A stretch of DNA of 64,000 bases, from NCBI GenBank assembly GCA_949358305.1, contig OX442314.1, positions 56,243,369 to 56,307,368 on the forward strand, given 5' to 3'. A program made the position numbers and the translations under genes. The notes beneath the pieces were generated by a model, which was not told the origin of the DNA, searched no databases, and was given only the letters and a program-made list of their open reading frames with translations. Source of the DNA: Strigamia acuminata (lineage: Eukaryota; Arthropoda; Chilopoda; Geophilomorpha; Linotaeniidae). This document shows positions 20,547 to 30,134 of this stretch, piece by piece (position 1 is the first letter of the stretch; every line of letters starts with the position of its first letter).

Positions 20547-21106
20547 TAGCTGCATTCAAAAAGTCGTGTTTTAAGTGTTTTAGGTGTTTGTGTTTTGGTT
20601 AGATGATGTCATTTCCTCAAATGTTTGTGTTTTTGGCCCAAAAACATGCCAAAACACAAATACTTCAAAAGTAGCGTTTTAGTTGAGTGTTTAGGGGCGA
20701 TTGTTTGTGTTTTGATGGCATTTGGACAGCAGAAATTTTGTAAACACAAATTCAAAACACTTCAAATAATCTGCATTCAAAATGTTGTGTTTTCCTTGTG
20801 TTTAGGTGTTTGTGTTTGTATTTAATGATGTCACTTCCACTAGTGTTTGTGTTTACAAGCCTAAAAACACACATAAACATAAAAACTCAAAATGGAACAA
20901 TTTAGCCAATAAGTGTTTTAGCCAGATTTTGTGTTTTTCACTAGTCAACAGGCAGCCATTTTGTCCTCCACCTCATTTCAAACAGCGGCTAGAAAGGTCT
21001 GTATTGTTTAATTTATTACCCCTATTAACTTTTGTTGTAACTTTTTAAGCACAATAATGCTTCCTGCATAACAAATAAACAAAATAATGAGATGCCACTT
21101 ACTTTT

Positions 21107-21260
21107 TGAGTGTGAATGAGCGTGAATGCCTGTGAATGAGCGGCCGTGAATTGCGTGAATTGCGTGAATGGCGTGAATGGCGTGAATGAGCATGAACGAG
21201 CATGAACGAGCATGAACGAGCATGAACGAGCATGAACGAGCATGAACGAGCATGGACGAG
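21107..21260 (+). repeat. 10-bp minisatellite inside the Harbinger element
   Basis: GCGTGAATGG/GCGTGAATTG-type units are followed by six tandem CATGAACGAG units (21191-21250) and one variant (21251-21260). It lies just upstream of the accessory gene. Short minus-strand frames over it only read the repeat. Confidence 0.85.
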
Positions 21261-21373
21261 GAATGAGCCTGGATTAAATTGAAATTTTTAATTTAAAATT
21301 ATAATTTAATTTTAATAGTTTTGTGTATTTAATATTTATTTATTTGTAGAGGATTATCCAAGTGGAAAACAAC

Positions 21374-22221
21374 ATGGGACCAAAAAAGAAAGCAATTTCA
21401 AAGAAAAAGGAACTTTACACAAATGCTGAAAATATTTGCTTAGCTCAATGGCTAGCAGACAACCGCATGGGAAGTGACAAAAATGTACGATTAAATAAAT
21501 TTTTATACTCATTTCTGCAATCTTTATTTACTTTATTTATTTGGTTTTTTTAGTATCCTGGTGAAAAGAAGAAGGAATATTTAAGCAGATGGTTTAAGGA
21601 ATGTGGTTTATCTGACCGGTCCAAAGACAGCTTATTTTCCAAGGAAAATTCTTTAAAAAAGTGCTACATGGACACCAAAAAGTGGATATTAGAAACAGGG
21701 CAGGGTGTGTTGGCTGAAGAGGGAGAGGAATCTTTCAAAAGTAATTTATTACCGTATAATTATAAATTTCAATTATTTTTATAATTCTTTATTAATTTTT
21801 TTTTAAATTTTAGGTATTGTGTTAAAAAAGTGTCCTTGGTTCTACATCATGCAGGCATTTATGGATACTACTCAGCAGTATGCACCAACATGTATTGTTG
21901 AGAATGGAAATGAGAGAGCATCCAAACAAGGTAAACCTAGTTGTAATTTCTAATTTTTTTAAATATGATTTATTAATTAATTTTTTTCATATAGGAGAAA
22001 CATCATCTATTTCCTCAACGTCTAGTCCTGCAGAATTACTTTTCCAGTCTTTAGTTACTGAACAAGATGATGTTGAAGTCCTTAATGAGGATGAAGGCCA
22101 CCAGATACCAGATACAAAACAAGAAAAGAGAAAACTGGAAGATGCTCGTGATTCATTTGCAAAGTCTTTAGTTGATGGAAAAAAAAGGAGAAACGATGCA
22201 AGCCAAACAATGACGACATAA
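21374..22221 (+). CDS. Harbinger accessory DNA-binding protein (Myb/trihelix-like), four exons, frameshifted end
   Basis: Exons inferred from GT/AG borders and continuous frame: 21374-21484, 21554-21740, 21814-21930 and 21995-22221. It starts MGPKKKAISKKKELYTNAEN, followed by a helix-rich region with LAQWLADN, EYLSRWFKECGLSDRSKDS, KKWILETGQG and KKCPWFYIMQAF. PIF/Harbinger elements carry a second gene for a Myb-like protein that helps import the transposase and bind the ends; position and shape fit that role. The last exon stops at 22221, but a coiled-coil-like frame rich in E, K and Q continues at 22224-22481 one frame over. A 1-nt indel near 22206 has therefore probably removed the C-terminal helix in this copy, unless there is unrecognised splicing. 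Confidence 0.72.
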
Positions 22222-22481
22222 TTGAGAAAATTACAAAAAACAGAAATGATATGCTAGTGGAAATTGAAACTCAGAAACTAAATTTTCAAAAGGAAAAGTG
22301 GGAATTTGAAAAAAAAGAAAGCCAGCGGCAATACTTGAGGGAACAAGGAAACCAAAGACTCCAGGCAGAAAAAATTTCTGAAGAAAAAGATAAAGATAGA
22401 AAACATGCATTAGAAATAAAAAAAATGGAACTTGATTTTCAGCTACAGATTGCTAAATTGCAATTTGAAAATAAAAAATGA
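22222..22481 (+). pseudogene. Detached C-terminal coiled coil of the Harbinger accessory protein
   Basis: Frame with NFQKEKWEFEKKESQRQYLR and KKMELDFQLQIAKLQFENKK, ending at 22481. Highly charged heptad-like sequence, in the frame next to the stop at 22221. Read with the preceding exon it is the expected end of the same protein. Confidence 0.6.
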
Positions 22482-22523
22482 ATTAAAAACAAGTTGTATA
22501 AGTTTTACAGCTTTATTTGTGTA

Positions 22524-23856
22524 TTAATAAAAACTATTTATGTAATACATCAATAAATTTCTTCTTTCTTTACCTAAATTTACATCATTCGCTTCACAAT
22601 CAACAAAATCATTGTCATCAATTTCAATTGTTTCACCATCCCACTCATCTGTCAAAAACATGTTGTGCAATATAAGACAAGCCCATACCCATTGCCATGC
22701 ATATTTATTACTTGCTAGTGAGTCTTCATTTGAATTCAAAACAATGGGCAATCCATTCAAACTGGCAAATCTTCGTTTTAAAGCTCCAAATACATGTTCA
22801 ACCACAATTCTGTTTTTACAGACAACATTATTGTATTTCTGCTGCTCATTGGATTTTACAAAACTTGGTCGAAATGCTGTTAGCATATGCTTGCCTAATG
22901 GGTATGCGGGGTCCCCAATGATATACTCATTTTCAGCAAAATAATTATTTGGATATTTAAACAGGTGAGATGATTTGTACACCGTAGAATCATGCACCTT
23001 TCCTGGAAATCCAAGGATATATCTAATTATTTTTCGCTCATATGTGACTACAGCAGCTAAATTTAACGAATAGAATGATTTGCGGTTGAAGTATGATGTG
23101 CCATCAAATGCTGGTTCATTATTTAAGCGTATGTGACATCCATCTATGAACCCAATGCAGTTTGGAAGACCTTTTTGTCGCATCATTTCGCTTAATGCTA
23201 ATCGTTCTTCAGTAGTTGGCCACTTAATTATTTTTCCATCTAATGCACAAATTGCTTTTATCACACGTTTGGTGCAATTTGTTACGTGGCCTCCATCTCC
23301 AACACCAAACTTCATTCCAATTTCATGCATTGTAGCAGAATTATCATTATGTCCAAATCTGAAAAAAAATATTAAGCTATAATCATGATTTGCACACAAA
23401 TATTTTCTATAATACCTGTATAATGTTATTAACAGCTGCAAGAAAACAGGCAATTGTGGTCGGCCAAATTTTGAGTTAAAGCATGGATGATTTTTTATCG
23501 CATCCAGCAAACAATTGAAGTCTTCCTTGTTCATTCTTGCATACCGTTTAAATCTTCCCTCATCCAATTGTGACAAAATTGACAACATTTCAGAATTTTT
23601 CTTAACAATAGCTCTTGGAATCAGGTATCGAGTTTGATACAATGAACTCTTAACCTGCAAAAAAACTTAGTTGTGAATTGTTTAGAATAAATATGTGAAT
23701 ATTTCAATTTACCGAATTATATGACTCCAGCAAATAGCTTATTTCTTCATCATCCTCTACTGTATACAACATTTGAATAACTATTGCACCAAATTTATCA
23801 AGAATTGGTCTTTTTCTGATAGGTCCTGCCAGGTGGTTTTTCATGTGTGCAGCCAT
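22524..23856 (-). CDS. PIF/Harbinger DDE transposase (HARBI1-like), three exons
   Basis: Predicted exons on the minus strand: 23856-23713, 23654-23416 and 23358-22524, with introns of 58 and 57 bp (GTAAATT...TTGCAG and GTATTAT...TTTCAG). Joined, they give 406 codons including the stop. The second intron is a multiple of three with no stop, so the unspliced frame also reads through it. It starts MAAHMKNHLAGPIRKRP. Nuclease motifs are GFIDGCHI (first Asp), FPGKVHDSTVYK (second Asp) and VVEHVFGALKRRF (Glu), as in HARBI1 and PIF transposases. It would cut at the terminal repeats with the accessory protein. No disabling change seen. Confidence 0.88.
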
Positions 23857-24011
23857 TTTGAAAAGGTCACAACAACAAACTTCAAAACAACCACAAAACA
23901 CTTACAAAACACAACAAAAACTCAAGCACTCAAAAAGTTTGCTTCAAAACACACAATTCAAAACACAAGTCCAAAACACAAAAACTTAAAACACGACTTT
24001 TTGAATGCAGC

Positions 24012-24338
24012 TAGTGATCCCCGAATGACAAGTAGAATATTTTAGACAGCTCAAATGCAATTTTATGTTCTCAAGACCTAGAATGTTGCAATTAATAATC
24101 CAAAATTCTGTGAATATGGGTCTTTATGTTATCGCGTTTATGTCAACACAGAAATAAATAAATAAGATTTACCTGAATAAGATTGCAACCAAAGTAAATA
24201 AATTTTTCAATTCTTCAATTTCAAACACGATATTTATGTTGTTTGCTTTTCATTCCTATTTTATGTAAACATTTGACATTAATCACGGTTCAAATATAAA
24301 ATTAAAAATATACATATAAAATACATACGTATACAAAA
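24012..24338. other. AT-rich flank between Harbinger and BEL/Pao-2
   Basis: No gene. Its start (tagtgatcccc) is the right flank of the Harbinger element. Its last bases (caaaa, 24334-24338) abut the BEL/Pao-2 LTR and do not match the other outer flank of BEL/Pao-2. Confidence 0.5.
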
Positions 24339-24644
24339 TGTGAAAATCCCAAATTATAAATGTTGAAAGTTCTCTTTTTGATGTAAATTCAGTTGGTTCA
24401 GGTTTCGGAAATTTCTAAGTTCTTTTTCAGTGTGTGAATACAAAATAAATTCTAACTGCTCAACAAGAGCAGCTCTGCTTGGTTAAAGTGAAAATGTTGT
24501 ACTGTTTATTCTCGTTGGAAAACGATGTTAAATACACAAAATTAGTTCTTGGAAACAAGAACAAAAATACACATAGTAATTAGTTCTCAGAAAATGAGAA
24601 CAAAAGTTTAAAAAGGTCACAGACCCAAAACCATACAAAAACGT
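24339..24644 (-). repeat. BEL/Pao-2 3' LTR, first part (split by Gypsy-Q)
   Basis: It begins TGTGAAAATCCC and matches 45515-45810 of the other LTR with a few substitutions and indels. It is broken at acgt (24641-24644), the target site of Gypsy-Q, and continues at 39935. Confidence 0.9.
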
Positions 24645-26343
24645 TATGACGAACACGGTATTGTTTACGCGATATCATGCCAAATCCCACCGATAGATGG
24701 CGCTGACGTCCATAAGCGGCAAATTCGAATAGGATTTGTCACTTGATGTAAAGTCACATAAAATATAACTTTTATGTGATTTTAAGGCAGAGAGTCGACT
24801 TTATCTTATATTTATGGAAATAAATACAGATATTATGTTGTTTCGTGGTAACTCTGCAAAGTTACCTCAAAACTAGGTTTAGGGGATTAAATCTCCCCCT
24901 CGCACCTGCTCCAAGCGTGGACCCCCGCGGATCAAGTTGAAAGACTTAATCCAAAAGTGTTCCTCGCTATCCAGTTCCTGTCCTGACCTAGCAGAGAGCT
25001 ATGGCCTGTGTATCCAGTTCCTGTTGACCACCTGGACTGGAAATGTGTCCTGAGTATCCCATCACTCTGACCAGTGATTGGAGGGATTCAGGGGACCACT
25101 GCTCTCATTGGAGCAATGGTCAAGCTATTGTCCACCATGAGTATATATTTCCTTGCAACAGGAAGTAGCTCGCTCTTGACCAGATATTTTGACTATATGT
25201 TTTCTTGAGCCCATTCTACTACTCCGGTTGTCATGTTGATTGCGCAGACACTTGCTTGTCTGTTGATTGCGCAGTCAATGCCCCTTATACTGCGGGCCTA
25301 TGACAACCTACATACGGCGTACACTTGACGTGGAGATGGGTGATATGATGCCTCCATGTCCGGGTGCCCGATGACGGCTGTGTGGCCGTGAGGAGATCAG
25401 GTCGCGGCGATGAGTAGTAAGAATCCCGTCGGGCCGGATATAATTCAACAAGTGTTCCACAAGGCCTGCCAGTTACAGTAAACCACGGCTGCCGAACAGC
25501 GTGTCGAAAATGTAACATTAGGGTTGAAATAACTAAACTCGGAAAAGTTTAGTTAGATTAAATCCCCAGCTAGTTTATGTCACAACTCAGCATTGTGCAT
25601 AAACATGGATACTTCTTCCAGAACTGTACAAAACTGAAGACTAGCTACATTAGCATTTACTTGCCAGTAAATGTGTAGCTAAATTGCCAACTTTATGTAA
25701 GCAGAATTATTACGAGTATTTACTGAAAAGTAATACTCTAATAAATGCATCCATTGCACGGAACCAGAAGTTATGATTGTAAACTTGCAACAGTTTACTC
25801 TCGTATGAAGAACCATTTGACGTATCACACCAATTATAGATGTCTTAAAACATCTATAAGAGGTCAATTGGTAAATGGCTCTCACAGGCCATTTAAACCA
25901 ATAACCGCCCCAAGGTTGTGGCGATGCAGATACAGTCAACCGGAAGTCCTCGGATACTAACCTTTTCATTACAGATTCGAACCAGGACCAAATAATCAAC
26001 CGATTCAGACGACATCTTACCAGGACGAAGCCGATTGATACTATTATAGCGCCGCACAGGCAACTATATGTATAGTTTAATCGATAGTAATTTGGCCATT
26101 TGTCGGCATAATTATTGTATAATTATATTTGATGCAAAATTGATTAATATAATCACTTTTCGGTGATTATATTTAGATATCAATAAATATGTTATGTCTT
26201 GATAACCACCGGTTTCATTATTTTACCCAGTTCACACTTTAGGTTTGTTAACTTATCTCTCAACTACTAGAATTGATAGACTTGCTTGTTATGCCAAAAT
26301 ACACATTTTGAGCGGATAGCGTCATCGAAAGGTCATCGTCACA
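24645..26343 (+). repeat. Gypsy-Q 5' LTR
   Basis: 1699 bp, from TATGACGAACACGG to CATCGTCACA; identical coordinate offset (13591) to the 3' LTR throughout, so no indels. It contains many perfect hairpins: 24754-24763/24770-24779, 25531-25539/25546-25554, a compound one at 25642-25681, 25835-25844/25851-25860 and 26150-26172. Short frames inside it are duplicated in both LTRs and are not supported as genes. Confidence 0.95.
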
Positions 26344-26345
26344 CG

Positions 26346-26363
26346 TGGAGGTTCCACCGAGAT
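26346..26363 (+). promoter_or_regulatory. Primer binding site of Gypsy-Q, tRNA-Gln type
   Basis: TGGAGGTTCCACCGAGAT is the exact complement of the 3' end of animal tRNA-Gln plus CCA over 18 nt. It lies two bases (cg) after the LTR. Confidence 0.85.
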
Positions 26364-27813
26364 AGGTTGCAAGCTAAAAGTGAACTTAGGTAAAATTTTG
26401 AATTTTGACATTTTTATTGTAATTTTTCTTTACCAAGAAAATTATGGCTGAGTTGTATTTTTTCTAACCAGAAAATTATGACTAAATGTCCGCGTTGTAA
26501 AATTTTCTTGAAAAAGAAATTTATAACCGTTTTGTTCGTGTTGTGATTTTCTTTAACGAGAAAATTACGATTATTGATTTGTTTGTTGTATTTTCTCTCG
26601 AAAAAGAAAAATATAATTACAAATTTCACAGTGTCGTTAATATTTTAATCGAAATATTATTTCAACACTGTCTCCCGAGTCTAGTTGCATTTTTCTCACA
26701 AGAATGTGTAACAAGTAGACTACCGTACGTTATTTATTATTTCGCGAAAAATATAAATAAATGTGCCCGACGTTTGTTGGGTCAAGTCTTTTGAATAAAA
26801 AGTTTTGATTCTCGACAAACAAACAGAAGTTTCTACAACTCGAAGAATTTACGATGCTGTCCATTGTTTAAGTTATTTCTAATCAAAATGCTTGAACTTT
26901 AACTTTTTGTACGAAAAGTTAACGACACTTGGATGGTAGTCTGAAGAGGTCATATTTTCTCACCAAAAATGTGACTAATGGTAGTATTTTGTGATTATTT
27001 CCCGAAAAAGAAATAAAAACAATTTTCTCTTTACAAAGAGACTGGAGATTGTCAAGCAGCTGTGGAGAATGGGCGATTTTGACTTGTCTTAAAAAACAGG
27101 TTAATCTTGCTGACAAGAATGGCAAAGTTCAAATTCTCGAAAAAGAATTTGGACCAAAACTCAGTGGGTGGCATATCCAGAAAAGGAAATACACTGTTGG
27201 GTGATGAATGAGTGACACACGTCAAATGTGTCATTTTTTCATTCGCCCAATCCCACTGAACGGATTAACCCCCAAAATTCATTTTTTGGGAAGTGTGAAG
27301 ACCACTTGCCTTCTTGCATCCACACTGACTGGACGTCTCTTGACCACCATTTTGGACCGTGACCACCTTGTTCGTTTGGACCATTTTGCATCCGAAAAGC
27401 CGTAAAGTTAAGTGTAATTTTGTTAAAACTTTGTAGTTTAAAGCGCACCTTCCTAAGCGCTAGTTTAGTATAAAAAGTGTATTTCATTTTTGTAGTTTAA
27501 GTGTGTTTTGCCCACACCAAGTTTAAAGAATCAGTTGTACTTTTCTTTCTCTAGTTTTAATTTAGGCGTGACTGTTTCTCCGCGCTAGTGTTGTATTAAA
27601 ATCCTTAGTACTCCAATCTATTTTTTGGGCGTTATTTTCTTGTTGTTTTTCGTGTACCCCACAGTACACGTTTTAACACCGAACCTATCGCCAATTTTTG
27701 TTGTTGTTCGATTTTGTCGGTTACGTACTAAACGGTACGTAATCTCACACCGAATCTATCGCCAATTTTTCAACTTTTCACTTTGTGTTTTCATATTTTT
27801 GAACAAAAATATC
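26364..27813 (+). other. Gypsy-Q untranslated leader with hairpin array
   Basis: 1.45 kb without a convincing gene, very long for a Gypsy leader. Between 26420 and 27160 at least nine short stem-loops follow one another. The clearest are 26899-26907/26914-26922, 26949-26975 and 27130-27137/27144-27151, and several have the form TTTTCT-loop-AGAAAA. It may act in packaging, internal initiation or splicing; this is inference. A possible splice donor is TTAG|GTAAAA at about 26389. Confidence 0.65.
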
Positions 27814-30105
27814 ATGACCCATCATCGTAATTTATTCGACACCCTGAATCAAACGAGAGATCAGGAGGACGAGAATCAATCGCGGAACCAGCTCACTCCT
27901 ATAACGGAGGAAAGCACGCAGTACGACGCCGACGAGGATTTGCGGGCGTATTGTCGCCACTTCAATTTAGATGTACGTTTCTTCGGTTCGCTGACCGAAG
28001 CCAAACAGTATATGGCTCGCAATCAACAGCCAGGAGGTTCGTCCGACCGTTCCGGCCGATCAGCGGACGAGTTGGAACTGAACCGCGGAGGTATCAACGG
28101 AGGGCCGCCGGCAACTTACGAGAAGTCGCGTGACCCGCCACCCGCTCCACCTCCATTACGAGTCGTTAACCCTACTTCTCCAAGTAAGGAACAAACGACA
28201 GAACCACGTGCATCGACTCCAAAGTCAGATGAACTTTTACTGGTTGAACGTACGGATAACGTACAACGACCGTCTGTAGTGGACAAAGTCGCGAGCGAGT
28301 CGCAGACCACCGTTCCTGAACGACGTAATCAACCACCTATTCCTGCACTTCCGCTAGTGTTGGAACAGGAAATTCCGCCGAGGAGAGTTGCTTATCCACC
28401 TAAGCATCCCTCCGAAGCCATACGACGTTTCCAACAAGAAATAAGGGATCAAGCCTCAACGTTGAAAACCCCTGTCGATTACGGGGCCCGGCAGGAATTT
28501 CCGACTAGAAATTTTCCGGCCGATCCGATTGAACGCTTCCAACAACGAGTTCGCGACGAAGTACGAGATTTGGACCCAAATCCAATTCAACCTCGTACGC
28601 ATTTCGAGTCAACGCGAGGAAGGCCGAACTTGCCTGCCTTGCGTCGGGAGAAGTCGCCGTCGCCAATTATTCCCCGTGCTCAAATAGGGTATGAGGAATT
28701 TCGGCCAAATTACGAAGATTATCGGACGAATCACGGGTATAACTCCCCCAGCCAGGGGAGATTCCGTCGTTCCTCGCCACCGCGACCAGATGAGTTTCAA
28801 CGCTCATATTCGCCACCTCCTGCAAGGGGGAGTCGAAGAAATGAGCCCCGTCCACCCCAGCCAGGGGGACAAGGGGGACAAGGAGGGCAAGGGGGACATC
28901 ACACCGATAATCCTAACTTGCTCCCTCCCAGTTATTTTCAACGTTCAGATTCTCCACCGCCACGGAGGGGAAACAGTGCGAGTAGCACTGCCCCCACTCT
29001 GTCGCAAGACGACATGAACTTACTAGTTCAGAGATTGTCGGGAAATGTGCGAAATACCCAATCGCAACCGCAACCAAATAGGAAATTCATCTGTAAAGGA
29101 ATAGAAATTCCAGCTTTTGAAGGAAAGCAGGAAGACGTGTCAAGATTTTTGGAAGTCGTGAAATCAGTTTCAATGTTACGAGAAATAACATTAGACAACA
29201 TGGTACATGAAATCATTCCGGGTTATTTACTGGGCCATGCGCAAACATGGTTCAGGCAAGAGAAACGACGTTTCACAAGTTGGGAAATTTTCGAGGACGC
29301 TTTTCTAAGACGTTTCGATCTCGTCCCGCTCACGCGAGCAAGACGACTGAAAAACGTAATCCAGAGAGCTGACGAAAGCTTATATGATTTTCTGTTGCGT
29401 TTTTCCAAAGCGCAAGGGAAAATTGCACCCGGAAGTAGAGAAGGTATAGACCACCTGTTCGATAATGTAACTGATGAAAGCTTTATGTTATTAATGAACA
29501 AGGACCTGTACGGTGAAAGTACAGTCGAAGAAATCATTTATTTCGTGGGAAAACATCGCTGTATGTTTGAAAACAAAAAGCAACATTCTGCGCGTCTCGA
29601 GTTTGACAACAGCGAATTCCCAGCATCCAATGCCTCGACAAAGGCAAAAGATAACAAATTCGCATCTAGACCATCACTCAAGAGTTCCACTGTCGGTTAT
29701 GAACCAATTACCCAAGTGGAAAGTGACATTGAAGTTGAAAGCGGAGACGAAGAATCGATGGAGACCATCTATATTAACCACATGGAGACCAAGTCCGGGA
29801 AGTGTTTTTACTGTCATGAAACAGGGCACTTCAAACGGGAATGCCCGAAATGGCTAAATAAAAATAAAGCAGATCCCGCGAATAAACGTCCGGCGAGCTC
29901 ACAAGCTACGCCCGATGATGTAAAACGGCCTAGACCTAACTGGGTTACGACCGAACTTCTAGACAAGAAACTAGGCGATTTACAATCAACATTGCAGTCG
30001 TCTCTTCAAAAGTCCCTTCACAGCTCAGTTACCGATCTGCTTACAAAATTCTTGAAAGCTCCTACAAGCTCGACAGAAAAAACAGAGGAGTCAAAAAACG
30101 GTTAG
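27814..30105 (+). CDS. Gypsy-Q gag
   Basis: 763 residues from the first in-frame ATG at 27814 (MTHHRNLFDTLNQ); the frame is open upstream but without an ATG. The N-terminal half is proline-, arginine- and serine-rich, with a glycine/glutamine run near residues 350-365. A retrotransposon gag core follows, with AQTWFRQEKRRFTSWEIFED and FLRRFDLVP. One CCHC knuckle (CFYCHETGHFKREC) lies near residue 664. It ends KSSKNG-like, with the stop TAG at 30103-30105 one codon after the slippery heptamer. It should form the particle shell and package RNA. Less similar to the gags of Gypsy-1/2/3 than those are to each other. Confidence 0.92.
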   Translation: MTHHRNLFDTLNQTRDQEDENQSRNQLTPITEESTQYDADEDLRAYCRHFNLDVRFFGSLTEAKQYMARNQQPGGSSDRSGRSADELELNRGGINGGPPATYEKSRDPPPAPPPLRVVNPTSPSKEQTTEPRASTPKSDELLLVERTDNVQRPSVVDKVASESQTTVPERRNQPPIPALPLVLEQEIPPRRVAYPPKHPSEAIRRFQQEIRDQASTLKTPVDYGARQEFPTRNFPADPIERFQQRVRDEVRDLDPNPIQPRTHFESTRGRPNLPALRREKSPSPIIPRAQIGYEEFRPNYEDYRTNHGYNSPSQGRFRRSSPPRPDEFQRSYSPPPARGSRRNEPRPPQPGGQGGQGGQGGHHTDNPNLLPPSYFQRSDSPPPRRGNSASSTAPTLSQDDMNLLVQRLSGNVRNTQSQPQPNRKFICKGIEIPAFEGKQEDVSRFLEVVKSVSMLREITLDNMVHEIIPGYLLGHAQTWFRQEKRRFTSWEIFEDAFLRRFDLVPLTRARRLKNVIQRADESLYDFLLRFSKAQGKIAPGSREGIDHLFDNVTDESFMLLMNKDLYGESTVEEIIYFVGKHRCMFENKKQHSARLEFDNSEFPASNASTKAKDNKFASRPSLKSSTVGYEPITQVESDIEVESGDEESMETIYINHMETKSGKCFYCHETGHFKRECPKWLNKNKADPANKRPASSQATPDDVKRPRPNWVTTELLDKKLGDLQSTLQSSLQKSLHSSVTDLLTKFLKAPTSSTEKTEESKNG

Positions 30106-30134
30106 AGGGGGTTGAACCAACCATTTCAGCCCCC
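30093..30134 (+). promoter_or_regulatory. -1 ribosomal frameshift signal (Gypsy-Q gag/pol)
   Basis: tcA AAA AAC ggt tag: heptamer at 30093-30099, gag stop one codon later. After a 7-nt spacer, GGGGG (30107-30111) can pair with CCCCC (30130-30134), with GAA/TTC pairing inside. After the slip the frame is open from CGG TTA GAG into pol. Confidence 0.85.

Larger units (their letters stand above)
20549..24011. mobile_element. PIF/Harbinger DNA transposon with both genes
   Basis: The ends are GCTGCATTCAAAAAGTCGTG and its inverted complement (about 28 bp well conserved, ending 24011). TA lies immediately outside both ends (20547-20548, 24012-24013), and the flanks read TAG on both sides if shifted by one base. 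PIF/Harbinger usually makes 3-bp TWA duplicates. Beyond the TIRs, TGTGTTTT-type motifs repeat many times in 20560-20940 and, inverted, in 23880-24000, as expected for transposase binding sites. Inside are two convergent genes, an accessory protein (plus) and a DDE transposase (minus). The transposase looks intact; the accessory gene has an apparent frameshift. Confidence 0.9.

Noticed and set aside
21107-21260. CRISPR-like array
   Set aside because: Ten-base units without spacers inside a transposon: a minisatellite.
25285-25999. Open frames of 77, 106 and 71 codons inside the Gypsy-Q LTR, repeated exactly at 38876-39590
   Set aside because: They are duplicated only because the LTR is duplicated; they have no motifs and overlap hairpins.
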